A stretch of DNA of 64,000 bases from assembly GCA_965603075.1 (NCBI GenBank), contig CBFDBO010000004.1:1-64000 (forward strand). Reading direction: 5' to 3'. Source of the DNA: JABJOR01 sp965603075 (GTDB lineage Bacteria; Pseudomonadota; Alphaproteobacteria; Rhodospirillales; Casp-alpha2). Shown here one piece after another: positions 1 through 8,799 of this stretch. How positions within the stretch are numbered: position 1 is the stretch's first letter; every line of letters begins with the position of its first letter. Position numbers and translations under genes: made by a program. The notes below the pieces were generated by a model. It had not been told where the DNA came from and did no database searches. It saw nothing but the letters and a program-made list of their open reading frames with translations.

Positions 1-717
1 GGCAGTATTCAAGACAGTGTATTGGATATCTTCCGCGAGGCTGGTTTACACAGTCTTCTCGCGGGGTTGGCTTTGTCTTCGGCGTTTATCTTTTTTGTTT
101 TTGCCTTAACCCATACCACCGCGGCTCAGGCCCTGTTAATGTTATCATTAGCCTCCTTCTTCGCCGCCATCCTAGCCCGAATATTTATCGGTGAGCACCC
201 GAGCAGAACCACTTGGGTCTGTATGATTATCGCGGTATTTGGCGTGATGATCATGGTTCAAAGCGGCTTGCAAGACGGCACAATGATTGGCGCATTCTAT
301 GGTTTAATGGCGGCCCTTTCTTACGCGATCTATTCTGTTACCCTCCGTGTGGGGCGGGCAAAGGACATGACTCCTTCGGTTTGTGCCGCCGGTGTTATCA
401 CCGCCATTGTAGGATTTTCGATTCTCGGTTTTTCTGGCATTTCGATCCTGATCCCAGCCTATGACCTTGTCCTATGTTCGGGGATGGGATTCATTCATTT
501 GGGGCTTGGGTTGTTGATCTTGCTGGCCGGTTCAAAACATGTAATGGCCGCCGAAATTCCTTTGCTCACCCTAACCGAAGTGGTGTTTGGCCCTTTGCTG
601 GTGTGGTTGGTGGTCAACGAAATTCCTAATGATGCAACCCTTATAGGGGGGGCGGTGTTATTGGTGGCGGTGGTTGGAAATGGGCTCGGTGGGCGGATGA
701 AAAGACAAACCGCTTAG
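1..717 (+). CDS. EamA/DMT-family transporter, 5' end cut by window
   Basis: This is the C-terminal part of a drug/metabolite transporter of the EamA type, an inner-membrane carrier usually built of ten helices. The reading frame is open to the first base of the window, so the true start lies upstream; the TTG at position 22 is only the first possible start inside the window. About 238 residues are visible, with at least seven hydrophobic helices and the second EamA repeat beginning near the middle (GTMIGAFYGLMAALSYAIYS). The stop codon overlaps the stop of the opposite-strand esterase by 4 bases. The substrate cannot be read from the sequence; the family includes amino-acid and metabolite exporters. 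Confidence 0.85.
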   Translation, partial: GSIQDSVLDIFREAGLHSLLAGLALSSAFIFFVFALTHTTAAQALLMLSLASFFAAILARIFIGEHPSRTTWVCMIIAVFGVMIMVQSGLQDGTMIGAFYGLMAALSYAIYSVTLRVGRAKDMTPSVCAAGVITAIVGFSILGFSGISILIPAYDLVLCSGMGFIHLGLGLLILLAGSKHVMAAEIPLLTLTEVVFGPLLVWLVVNEIPNDATLIGGAVLLVAVVGNGLGGRMKRQTA

Positions 718-1409
718 TTGGAAACTTGATTGAGCAATTCTTTCACCGATGGCAAAATACGCGCGACAATAACCGCCACACCCGCTTGGTTAGGGTGAAT
801 GGTGTCATCTTGATTGAGCGCTAAATCTCCCGCCACACCTTCTAAAAAGAAGGGGTAAAACAACACACCGTGATGATTAGCCAGTTGCGGGTAGAGCGTG
901 CCAAAGTCCGTGGCATATTCCGATCCCATATTGGGCGGAGCGTACATTCCCGTCAGTAAGGTCGGTATCTTACGCGCAACCAAAGTTTCTAATATAACAT
1001 CTAAGTTGGCTCTGGTCTCTACCGGATCAAGACCGCGAAGACCGTCATTGGCCCCCAATTCGACAATGACCGCACTTGGCACATCGCCCAACATCCACTC
1101 CAATCGCGCCCGTCCTCCGGCGGTGGTGTCGCCCGAAACGCCACCATTGAGTACACGGACGTCTAGCCCTTCGGCGCGTAAGGCGTTCTCTAATTGATCG
1201 GTAAATCCTGCCCCTTGCTCCAGCCCATACCCGGCGGTTAAACTATCACCAAAGGCCAATATTTTAAGCTCGCTGGCATTAAGGTGATAGATTGGGAGAG
1301 CGATCATGCATAAAGTAAGCACTATATATCTTATATGCTTTAAATAGGTCAAATACTGGCCGGATCTTATTGTTATCTTGGGATTTGCTGCTATATCCAT
1401 AATACTCAT
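714..1409 (-). CDS. tesA: GDSL-type arylesterase / lysophospholipase (TesA-like)
   Basis: A periplasmic SGNH hydrolase that cleaves acyl or aryl esters. The four family blocks are visible: FGDSLTAGYG with nucleophile Ser56, the Gly of NGGVSGDTT, ELGANDGLRG with the Asn of block III, and the Asp/His pair in DTIHPNQAG near the end. A hydrophobic signal segment (residues 26-43, cleavage probably after NA at 44-45) precedes the mature enzyme. The length of 231 residues is slightly above the usual ~200 because of the N-terminal leader. It is divergent from the ABC transporter genes starting at 1436. This tesA-ybbA-ybbP neighbourhood also occurs in Escherichia coli, which supports the assignment. 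Confidence 0.85.
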   Translation of the reverse strand: MSIMDIAANPKITIRSGQYLTYLKHIRYIVLTLCMIALPIYHLNASELKILAFGDSLTAGYGLEQGAGFTDQLENALRAEGLDVRVLNGGVSGDTTAGGRARLEWMLGDVPSAVIVELGANDGLRGLDPVETRANLDVILETLVARKIPTLLTGMYAPPNMGSEYATDFGTLYPQLANHHGVLFYPFFLEGVAGDLALNQDDTIHPNQAGVAVIVARILPSVKELLNQVSN

Positions 1410-1435
1410 AATTTCATTAATCTGGAGAGTACAGT

Positions 1436-2134
1436 TTGTCCGAAAGTTTGATCGCGCTCAAGAACATTCAATTACAATTACACAGTGACGGTGGTCCGGT
1501 CGAGATCTTGCGGGGGATTGATCTTGATATTAACCGGGGCGATACCGTGGGCGTGGTTGGCCCGTCGGGCTCTGGTAAAACATCATTATTAATGGTCATC
1601 GCCGGATTGGAACCCGCTACGGGGGGTGATATTCGCTGCGTTGATCATGATCTTCGTAAATTAAACGAGGACCAATTGGCCCGCTACAGACGTGATCATG
1701 TGGGCATTGTTTTTCAAGGGTTTCATTTGGTTCCCACCATGACGGCCTTAGAGAATGTTGCCATTCCGCTGGAATTTTCTGGCCGTACGGACGCATTTGA
1801 AAAAGCCCAGGTCCAGCTTGAGAACGTCGGGCTGGGGCATCGCTTATCCCATTACCCCGGTCAATTATCTGGCGGCGAACAACAGCGCGTGGCTTTGGCA
1901 CGAAGCTTTGTGACAGAACCCGATATCTTGTTGGCTGACGAGCCAACCGGTTCCCTCGATCAAGCAACGGGGCATATGGTTCTCGATTTAATGTTTGAGC
2001 TGAAAGAACGCAGCGGTACCACTTTAATCATGGTCACCCATTCTAATGAACTGGCAAGGCGGTGTAGCCATTTGGTCTCGCTTGCTGATGGCTTGATCGA
2101 TGAGAGTGAGAATGAGGTCGCCCTGAATGCCTGA
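1436..2134 (+). CDS. ybbA: ABC transporter ATP-binding protein (YbbA/LolD-like)
   Basis: The cytoplasmic ATPase of an ABC system of the MacB/LolD/YbbA kind, 232 residues. Walker A is GPSGSGKTS, the signature is LSGGEQQRVALARS and Walker B is DILLADEPTG followed by an H-loop histidine in VTHS. The start is TTG at 1436; GGAGAG lies about six bases upstream and no ATG sits close enough, so the unusual start is credible. The gene overlaps the permease downstream by 8 bases, so the two are surely cotranscribed. Together with the neighbouring esterase they match the ybbAP-tesA arrangement. The transported substrate is unknown. Confidence 0.9.
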   Translation: MSESLIALKNIQLQLHSDGGPVEILRGIDLDINRGDTVGVVGPSGSGKTSLLMVIAGLEPATGGDIRCVDHDLRKLNEDQLARYRRDHVGIVFQGFHLVPTMTALENVAIPLEFSGRTDAFEKAQVQLENVGLGHRLSHYPGQLSGGEQQRVALARSFVTEPDILLADEPTGSLDQATGHMVLDLMFELKERSGTTLIMVTHSNELARRCSHLVSLADGLIDESENEVALNA

Positions 2135-2174
2135 GATAATGCCTGAAATAATACCTGAGCAAATACCTGAAAAA
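2127..2174 (+). repeat. Four tandem 12-bp repeats at the start of the permease gene
   Basis: Four consecutive 12-mers (2127-2138, 2139-2150, 2151-2162, 2163-2174) share the core AT(G/A)CCTGA. The repeat keeps the reading frame, duplicates the start codon, and its first copy contains the stop codon of the upstream ATPase gene. Confidence 0.85.
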
Positions 2175-4712
2175 AACACGAACTGGTTCTCAAATTTGAA
2201 AGTCGCCATGGTCATTGCACGGCGTGAATTTCGCGGTCAAAAACGCGGGCTGGGTGTATTTTTGTTGTGCCTGATTTTGGGGGTTGGTGCCATCGCCAGC
2301 GTGGGAACCCTCAGCCGTTCTATCCTTGCAGGATTGGACGCAGAAGGCAGTGTATTACTGGGCGGTGATGTTTCCATACAATTACATTCGCGTACCTTCG
2401 ACGATAATGAGCGGGCTTGGATCGAGCGCGGAGCGCGTGCTACATCCGACATCATCACTTTGCGCGCCATGGCCCGTCCAGAAGATAACCGCGACAAACG
2501 CCGGCTTGTAGAATTAAAAGTCGTTGATGACGCCTATCCCCTTTATGGCGAGGTCACGACAAGTTCTTCTGATCCGCTGAGTACCTTACTGGAAAACCGT
2601 GACGGCGTATGGGGGGCTATTGCCGATGCGAATTTATTTAATAACTTAGGGATTGAGCCGGGCGACACCATTAAGCTGGGTGATAGCGTTATCCAACTTC
2701 GCGCTAAATTGAAAAATGAACCGGACCGGGTTGCGAGCGTGCTCAGCTTCGGCCCTCGGTTGATGATTTCGGATGGTGCCTTGCCATCGACCAATTTAAT
2801 CAAGCCGGGCAGCCATGTGCATTATGCTCTGCGAGCAACCTACGCGCCTGATTATCAATTCGCGACTTGGAAAGAAAACCTGATCGAAGAATTTCCCACC
2901 GCCGGGTGGAATATTCGTAATGTGGAAGAAGCCGCCCCCGGTGTGCGGCGATTTGTGGATCGTCTCGGCATGTTCCTGACCTTTATTGGACTGACGGTTT
3001 TATTGGTCGGGGGTGTTGGGGTTGCCAACGCGGTGGCGTGTTACCTTGAAGAACGTGCGGGCACAATTGCCACACTGAAATGTCTGGGTGCGCCCACGCA
3101 AATTATTTTTCAAACCTATATGATACAGGTCATGGCCATGGCCGTGGTTGGCACGGCGAGTGGGTTGCTGCTTGGTACGCTGGGACCGATTTTGGCACTC
3201 AATGCCATCGGCAGTTTATTACCCGTACCCCCGGTCATTGGGTTTTATTGGCAACCGGTCTTGGTTGCGGCGGGCTTTGGTATGTTGGTGGCCTTTACAT
3301 TTGCCTTATGGCCCATTACGCGCGCGCAAAGCATTTCGGCAACCCAGTTGTTTCGTGACAACATTAACCCAACCGGCGCAGAGCCGGGCAGACGCGCGCT
3401 TATCATGGTGTTTGGCGGGGTGAGTTTACTAGGGGGCTTGGTCTATATCGCTGCGGATCATAATTATTTTGCGTCATGGTTTATAGCGGGCTCTATTGCT
3501 TCGCTGGTGGCCCTTCGCTATTCGGCCCTTGGTTTTATGGCGTTGGCAGCACGGGCCAAACCGGGTCGCGCATGGTTGCGCTTGGCGCTTGCCAATTTGC
3601 ATCGTCCGGGTGCGGCCACCATGCCGGTGACATTGTCATTGGGTCTCGGGCTTGCTGTGTTGGTGGCGGTCTCGGGTATTCAGGGAAATTTAAGTCAACA
3701 GATAAGCGAACGTTTGCCCGAACAGGCCCCCGCATTTTTCTTTATTGATATCCAGCCGCAACAGGTTGAAGCCTTTGATAAAGCCGTCACCGAAGTTGAG
3801 GGGACCAGTGGCTTTCGCCGGGTGCCTTCATTGCGCGGACGCATTACCGCCATCAACGGTACCCCCGTTGAGGACGCGGTTATAAAACCGGATTCCGAAT
3901 GGGCGGTTCGAGGGGACCGCGCACTTACGTTCGCCGCCGCCATGCCCGACCATACAGACCTTACCGAGGGGCAGTGGTGGGCGGAAGATTATTCGGGCCC
4001 CCCCTTGATATCGCTAGATGAAGGATTGGCAAAAGGCTTTGATTTAGAAATCGGCGATACGTTGACGTTGAATGTGCTCAGCCGTGATATCACCGCCACC
4101 ATCGCCAGCTTCCGTACCATTGATTGGCGCAGTTTGCGATTTGATTTCGCCATCATTTTTGCACCGGGATCGCTTTCGGGCGCACCCTTTACCCATATTG
4201 CCGCGATAAATTCTTCGCTGGAGATGGAAGACGCGGTTGAACGTGCGGCAACCGATGGTTTCCCCAATATAAGTGCCATTCGAGTCCGTGAAGCATTGGA
4301 AACCGCCTCTCGTATTTTAGAAGGCATCAATTGGTCGGTACGCGGTATGGCGGCGCTTAGCATATTCTCTGGTCTGATCGTCCTGAGCGGTGCCATCGCC
4401 ACGGGACAACGCCGTCGCATGTATGACAGCGTGGTCTTTAAAGTCTTAGGGGCCAGCAAGAAACGCATATCGGCGGTTTTCGTCACTGAATTCCTTCTGA
4501 TCGGTTTGACCACGGGCGTGATCGCCGCGGGTATAGGCTTAATCGTTTCGTGGGCAGTGGTGGAATTCTTGATGCAAATGGAATGGGTGCTTTTACTGCG
4601 CGAAGCCATTCTAACGGTTGTTTTAACCCTTGGAATGACCGTCTTGCTGGGGTGGTTCTCAACGTGGCGCGTGCTGGCGGGAAAAGCCATGCCGTATTTG
4701 CGAAACGAATAA
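2127..4712 (+). CDS. ybbP: FtsX-like ABC transporter permease (YbbP-like)
   Basis: A large inner-membrane permease, 861 residues, with two FtsX domains. One helix lies near residue 40, a periplasmic domain follows, then a helix cluster near residues 275-400 (FLTFIGLTVLLVGGVGVANA), two further helices, a second periplasmic domain and a C-terminal cluster of three helices. It pairs with the ATPase that overlaps its 5' end. The N-terminus is odd: four in-register 12-base repeats encode MPEI-MPEI-IPEQ-IPEK, giving two possible ATG starts at 2127 and 2139. The family is thought to move lipids or lipoproteins or to transmit force, not to import small molecules; the substrate here is unknown. Confidence 0.9.
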   Translation: MPEIMPEIIPEQIPEKNTNWFSNLKVAMVIARREFRGQKRGLGVFLLCLILGVGAIASVGTLSRSILAGLDAEGSVLLGGDVSIQLHSRTFDDNERAWIERGARATSDIITLRAMARPEDNRDKRRLVELKVVDDAYPLYGEVTTSSSDPLSTLLENRDGVWGAIADANLFNNLGIEPGDTIKLGDSVIQLRAKLKNEPDRVASVLSFGPRLMISDGALPSTNLIKPGSHVHYALRATYAPDYQFATWKENLIEEFPTAGWNIRNVEEAAPGVRRFVDRLGMFLTFIGLTVLLVGGVGVANAVACYLEERAGTIATLKCLGAPTQIIFQTYMIQVMAMAVVGTASGLLLGTLGPILALNAIGSLLPVPPVIGFYWQPVLVAAGFGMLVAFTFALWPITRAQSISATQLFRDNINPTGAEPGRRALIMVFGGVSLLGGLVYIAADHNYFASWFIAGSIASLVALRYSALGFMALAARAKPGRAWLRLALANLHRPGAATMPVTLSLGLGLAVLVAVSGIQGNLSQQISERLPEQAPAFFFIDIQPQQVEAFDKAVTEVEGTSGFRRVPSLRGRITAINGTPVEDAVIKPDSEWAVRGDRALTFAAAMPDHTDLTEGQWWAEDYSGPPLISLDEGLAKGFDLEIGDTLTLNVLSRDITATIASFRTIDWRSLRFDFAIIFAPGSLSGAPFTHIAAINSSLEMEDAVERAATDGFPNISAIRVREALETASRILEGINWSVRGMAALSIFSGLIVLSGAIATGQRRRMYDSVVFKVLGASKKRISAVFVTEFLLIGLTTGVIAAGIGLIVSWAVVEFLMQMEWVLLLREAILTVVLTLGMTVLLGWFSTWRVLAGKAMPYLRNE

Positions 4713-4718
4713 TTCTTA

Positions 4719-5762
4719 TTATACCGGAATATTATCGCTAATGAACGGTTCCAGATCGCTCTCGTATCCAAAGATTGCGGGTTGGCCCCCGGTGTGGATA
4801 AACAATAAATTCTGATCCGGTTTTGAGCACCGCGCCCGGACGATGAACCCCGCCATGGATTTGGCGGTATAAACGGGGTCTAGAATTATGCCCTCTTTAT
4901 GGGCGCTTAGGGTGATGGCTTCTACCGCCGAGTCGTTTAATTTGCCGTAACCGGGGGCGAGCGCGTCATCGGTTATGATCACGTCGCTGGGGTCTACCGG
5001 GTTATCGATTTTCAACAAATCGGCAATTTCTGTGCAGCGCTCAATGATGCGCGGTGTTTGTAATTCTTTGGTGCGGCGAACACAGGCCCCGATGACCGGA
5101 ATGTTGCACCCCATTGCACGCAGGCCAAACAATAACCCCGCGTGGGTAGCGCCGCTGCCCGTGGCGACGACTATTTCATCAAATTGAAGGGATGCTTGAT
5201 CCATTTGGCTGACGATTTCACGCGCGCCATCAACATACCCGAGCGCCCCCAGCGGCGGGTGTCCGGCGCTTAAATGAATGACGTAAGGGGATTTACCTTG
5301 GTCGCGCAAGGTGCCGGCAATGATTTCCAATTGGCGGTCAGCGCCGGCTTCGTCTTCGCCATCGGGATAGCTATAGAGTGTCGCGCCATAAATTCGATTG
5401 AGTAGAACGTTGCCGGAATGACGATAGAGGGCGGGGGGATTGGCGACCCGCTCTTCCAATTGGATATGAATATCCATGCCCATTTTCCGCGCCGCCGCCG
5501 CCGCTGTGCGCACATAGTTGGATTGGACAGCCCCGGTAATTAAAATGGTATCGGCTTGTTGTTTCACTGCTTGCCCTAAGTAAAATTCTAGCTGGCGGGC
5601 TTTGTTACCGCCCATACCCAAACCGGAGCAATCATCGCGTTTTACGAATAACGTTCCACCGCCGAAATGCGCGCTTAAATTAGGCATGGCATCTATGGGG
5701 GTAGGGGCGTGAGCCAATTTAGCCCGAGGGTAATCATCCAGAATGCCAATTTTTGTCTTCAT
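4719..5762 (-). CDS. dcyD: D-cysteine desulfhydrase / ACC deaminase family PLP enzyme
   Basis: A cytoplasmic pyridoxal-phosphate enzyme of fold type II, 347 residues, related to D-cysteine desulfhydrase (D-cysteine to pyruvate, sulfide and ammonia) and to 1-aminocyclopropane-1-carboxylate deaminase. The PLP lysine is Lys54 in GMGGNKARQLE, the phosphate-binding loop is ATGSGATHAG, and the AVQSNYVRTAAAAA segment is characteristic. It converges on the permease gene, with only six bases between the two stops. The two activities cannot be told apart safely by reading; the desulfhydrase is the more common annotation for bacterial members of this length. Confidence 0.8.
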   Translation of the reverse strand: MKTKIGILDDYPRAKLAHAPTPIDAMPNLSAHFGGGTLFVKRDDCSGLGMGGNKARQLEFYLGQAVKQQADTILITGAVQSNYVRTAAAAARKMGMDIHIQLEERVANPPALYRHSGNVLLNRIYGATLYSYPDGEDEAGADRQLEIIAGTLRDQGKSPYVIHLSAGHPPLGALGYVDGAREIVSQMDQASLQFDEIVVATGSGATHAGLLFGLRAMGCNIPVIGACVRRTKELQTPRIIERCTEIADLLKIDNPVDPSDVIITDDALAPGYGKLNDSAVEAITLSAHKEGIILDPVYTAKSMAGFIVRARCSKPDQNLLFIHTGGQPAIFGYESDLEPFISDNIPV

Positions 5763-5900
5763 CAGGTTTCTTTCGCAAATGTAATCTTGTTATTGGGCCT
5801 CATTTAAGCAATTGTTTTACCATGTATTTCACGCAGGTACAGTTAGCTTGCATAGTGTCTTGCAGCTATGGCTTTCTAAGATACTTCAGGAGTTGAATTT

Positions 5901-6692
5901 ATGAGTGTTAATTTAAAAGGCAAAGTGGCATTAATCACCGGGTCCACCAGTGGGATTGGTTTGGGCATTGCCCGTGAATTGGCCGCCGCACAGGCCGATA
6001 TTGTGCTGAATGGTTTCGGCGATGCCGCCGAGATAGAAGCATTAAGCTTGGATCTTGCCAGCACACACGGTGTGCGGGTGATCTATAACGATGCCGATAT
6101 GTCAAAGGCCAGCGAGATCGAGCGCATGATGAACGATGTGGCGCGGGATTTTGGTGTGGTGGATATTTTGGTCAACAATGCGGGCATTCAGCATGTGGCC
6201 CCCCTAGAAGATTTTCCGGTGGATAAATGGGACGCCATTATCGCCATCAATCTGACGTCTAGCTTTCATACAACCCGACTGGCCCTTCAGGGCATGCGGG
6301 GGAAAGGGTGGGGACGGATCATTAATATTGCTTCGGCCCATGCGTTGGTGGCATCGCCCCATAAATCGGCCTACGTCGCCGCCAAACACGGCATTGCAGG
6401 GTTGACCAAAACCACCGCCCTTGAAGTGGCGCAAGATGGTATTACCGCCAATGCAATTTGTCCCGGTTATGTGCTGACCCCGCTTGTTGAAAATCAAATT
6501 CCAGATACAGCGGCCTTACGCGGATTAACCCGCGAACAGGTGATCAACGATGTTATGTTGAAAAACCAGCCAACCAAGAAATTTGTTAAAATTGAAGAGA
6601 TTGCTGAATTGTCACTTTTCCTATGCACCGATGGTGCCATGTCCATGAACGGCATGACCATTTCAATTGATGGCGGCTGGACGGCACAATAA
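5901..6692 (+). CDS. bdhA: 3-hydroxybutyrate dehydrogenase (SDR family)
   Basis: Oxidises (R)-3-hydroxybutyrate to acetoacetate with NAD, in turnover of polyhydroxybutyrate or ketone bodies. It is a classical short-chain dehydrogenase of 263 residues: nucleotide loop TGSTSGIGLG at 14-23, NNAG at 92-95, catalytic Ser145, Tyr158 and Lys162, and the conserved C-terminal IDGGWTAQ of bacterial BdhA. The start ATG at 5901 follows CAGGAG about eight bases upstream. The stop TAA at 6690 is in the same frame as the following glycosyltransferase, with no ordinary start codon between them. Confidence 0.92.
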   Translation: MSVNLKGKVALITGSTSGIGLGIARELAAAQADIVLNGFGDAAEIEALSLDLASTHGVRVIYNDADMSKASEIERMMNDVARDFGVVDILVNNAGIQHVAPLEDFPVDKWDAIIAINLTSSFHTTRLALQGMRGKGWGRIINIASAHALVASPHKSAYVAAKHGIAGLTKTTALEVAQDGITANAICPGYVLTPLVENQIPDTAALRGLTREQVINDVMLKNQPTKKFVKIEEIAELSLFLCTDGAMSMNGMTISIDGGWTAQ

Positions 6693-6728
6693 TTCAAAAG
6701 TTCAAAATTAACCGTCCAAACATCTGGG

Positions 6729-7553
6729 ATCAAGGTCATCGCGGAATTAACCATCATCGCCCCAACCTATAATGAAGTAGAAAATATTTCTGTTCTGGTT
6801 GATGAATTAACCCATGCTCTGGAAGGGCTGGATTGGGATGTTTTGTTTGTGGATGACAATTCACCCGATTTACCCGATTCAGCCGATGGAACCTTCGAGA
6901 TGGTTGAAACGCTTGGGAAAACCCATGGACGGGTACGCGGGTTGTTGCGCACGGAAAATCGCGGGCTTTTGCTGTCCTGTATTGAGGCTATGGAAAAAAC
7001 CACGGCACCCTTTGTTGCGATTATGGACGCAGACTTACAACATGACGCGGCAATTTTGCCCGCTATGTTTGAAGCCGTTCAATCAAGTGATTCCGATATC
7101 GCGGTGGGCAGTCGTTACCGCAAAGACAGCATAAAAGGGAGCAATAAAGATGCTTGGTCGGTTCTTCGAAGCGCCAAAAGAAAGTTTGTCCTCTGGGCCT
7201 GTCATTTGCTGGTACCTGCCGCACTCAATGACCCAATGAGCGGGTTTTTCCTTATGCGCCGTTCGGTGTTTGATGAGGTGTCGGCGAAACTGTCCGGGCG
7301 GGGATTTAAAATCTTGATGGATATTTTCGCCTCTTCGGACCGCGTCCTTAAATTTGTAGAAATTCCGTATACTCCTCGGGGGCGTCTCCATGGTAAGGGC
7401 AAAATGGGTAAGAGCAAATTGGGTAAGGGTGTGATCTGGGAGTTTCTCGTTTTATTGTTTGAGAAATCCGCAGACGTAAAACAAGCCATTCGGTTAATAC
7501 CGTGGGCATTGGTGGTGGCGGCTATTGCATTATTTCATTACTTTGCTGATTAA
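6729..7553 (+). CDS. Polyprenol-phosphate glycosyltransferase (GT2), start codon non-canonical
   Basis: A family 2 glycosyltransferase resembling dolichol/polyprenol-phosphate mannose synthases, which move a sugar from a nucleotide donor to a lipid phosphate at the inner face of the membrane. The GT-A core is clear: IIAPTYNEVENI, FVDDNSPD, the donor/metal motif MDADLQHD and VGSRY. A C-terminal hydrophobic segment (IPWALVVAAIALFHYF) anchors it. The first recognisable start in frame is a TTG at 6843, but that would delete the first nucleotide-binding strand, which is encoded and conserved from about 6744. Between the bdhA stop (6690) and 6843 the frame has no ATG, GTG or TTG. ATC codons at 6729, 6738 or 6753 are the candidates; 6729 is a provisional choice. 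Confidence 0.8.
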   Translation: MKVIAELTIIAPTYNEVENISVLVDELTHALEGLDWDVLFVDDNSPDLPDSADGTFEMVETLGKTHGRVRGLLRTENRGLLLSCIEAMEKTTAPFVAIMDADLQHDAAILPAMFEAVQSSDSDIAVGSRYRKDSIKGSNKDAWSVLRSAKRKFVLWACHLLVPAALNDPMSGFFLMRRSVFDEVSAKLSGRGFKILMDIFASSDRVLKFVEIPYTPRGRLHGKGKMGKSKLGKGVIWEFLVLLFEKSADVKQAIRLIPWALVVAAIALFHYFAD

Positions 7554-7555
7554 AT

Positions 7556-8791
7556 ATGATAATGCCTCTCTTACATTTAGAATCTATTGGCAGTACCGAA
7601 ATGAACCCTACTCTCGAGATCCTAGACACCATGCCCGATCCCGCGACATTTTATGGCGCTTATTGGAATAAACGACCCTTTGTGGTGCGCGCAGGGATTG
7701 CCCCGACTCTCATGGATGATTTCATCAGCGCCGATGAACTCGCGGGGTTGTCGATGGATGATAGCCCCATGTCCCGTATGGTAATGACGGCGGGCCACCA
7801 TCATGATTGGTCGTGCAGCTATGGTCCCTTTGAGGAGGATGCCTTTGCCCACACAGGGGATGCGGATTGGAGCTTGCTTGTCCAAAACGTTGATCAATTC
7901 CATCCACAAACAGCCGCATTATTACATCATTTCGGGTTTGCCCCTCGCTGGTTAATGGATGATATCATGGTCAGCTTTTCGGCCGTAGGTGGTTCTATTG
8001 GACCCCACATCGATAGCTACCATGTGTTTCTTGTTCAGGGGGAAGGCAAGCGTCGATGGAAAGTAGGGCAGGCCCCTATTGAAAATGAGTCCTTTATTGA
8101 AGGGTTGGCATTAAAAATTCTTGAGGGTGGGTTTAAGGGTGATGAGGTTGAGCTAAGCTGCGGCGATATCTTATATGTTCCCCCTTTATTCGGTCATGAA
8201 GGCACAACAATTGAAAACGCGTTGACCTATTCAGTTGGATTTTTAGGACCAAAATTATCCGAGCTATTTACCAGCTATGGTCAGTACTTGTCAGAATGTG
8301 AAGACATCGATAATCGCTATGTGGGTGCGGGCCTAAATCAGGATAGTGCAGGGTTTTCCATAAGCGAGGCCGCCGTGGACACCATTCGGGGTGGGTTTAT
8401 CGCCCATCTAAGCGCTCGCCGTTTCAATCAATGGCTGGTGGAGTTTTTCACCGAGCATGCCCATGAAGACTTTGGTAATTACACCAAACGAGAAGACCCC
8501 TTAAGCACCCAGCAATTGCACTCTGAATTACAATCTGGTGCGTGTCTGATAAAACCGGCATATGTCAAATTTGCCATCACCATGAGCTCCGATCAAAAAT
8601 TCTGTCTCGGATTTGATAGTCATAGCTTTGTTCTGGCCGATAGCATGTTGCCCCTAATACATCTATTGATGAAAGAGCATGCGCTCAGTATAGATAATTG
8701 TGCGATACTTTTTGATGAACCAGCTTACGGTGAATTCCTGAGCGAGCTCTATAATCATCAAGCTTTAGAGTTTGAAAACCAAATCGGATAA
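7556..8791 (+). CDS. roxA: JmjC/cupin ribosomal oxygenase, RoxA (YcfD)-like
   Basis: An Fe(II)/2-oxoglutarate oxygenase of 411 residues related to YcfD/RoxA, which hydroxylates an arginine of ribosomal protein L16. The iron triad is visible as His151 and Asp153 in GPHIDSYHVFLV and His213 in PPLFGHEGTT. A C-terminal region of about 190 residues corresponds to the dimerisation and winged-helix part of the family. Alternative starts exist at 7562 and 7601 (MNPTLEIL); the first 15 residues are not conserved-looking, so the later start is possible. It begins 2 bases after the glycosyltransferase and is followed after 8 bases by the DUF445 gene, so these may be one transcript. Substrate identity is inferred from the family. 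Confidence 0.8.
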   Translation: MIMPLLHLESIGSTEMNPTLEILDTMPDPATFYGAYWNKRPFVVRAGIAPTLMDDFISADELAGLSMDDSPMSRMVMTAGHHHDWSCSYGPFEEDAFAHTGDADWSLLVQNVDQFHPQTAALLHHFGFAPRWLMDDIMVSFSAVGGSIGPHIDSYHVFLVQGEGKRRWKVGQAPIENESFIEGLALKILEGGFKGDEVELSCGDILYVPPLFGHEGTTIENALTYSVGFLGPKLSELFTSYGQYLSECEDIDNRYVGAGLNQDSAGFSISEAAVDTIRGGFIAHLSARRFNQWLVEFFTEHAHEDFGNYTKREDPLSTQQLHSELQSGACLIKPAYVKFAITMSSDQKFCLGFDSHSFVLADSMLPLIHLLMKEHALSIDNCAILFDEPAYGEFLSELYNHQALEFENQIG

Positions 8792-8799
8792 CAAGACTT

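Noticed and set aside
3989..4771. 260-residue open frame on the minus strand inside the FtsX permease gene
   Set aside because: It lies fully antisense to a well-supported permease, has a composition of Thr/Arg/Ser typical of antisense frames and shows no domain.
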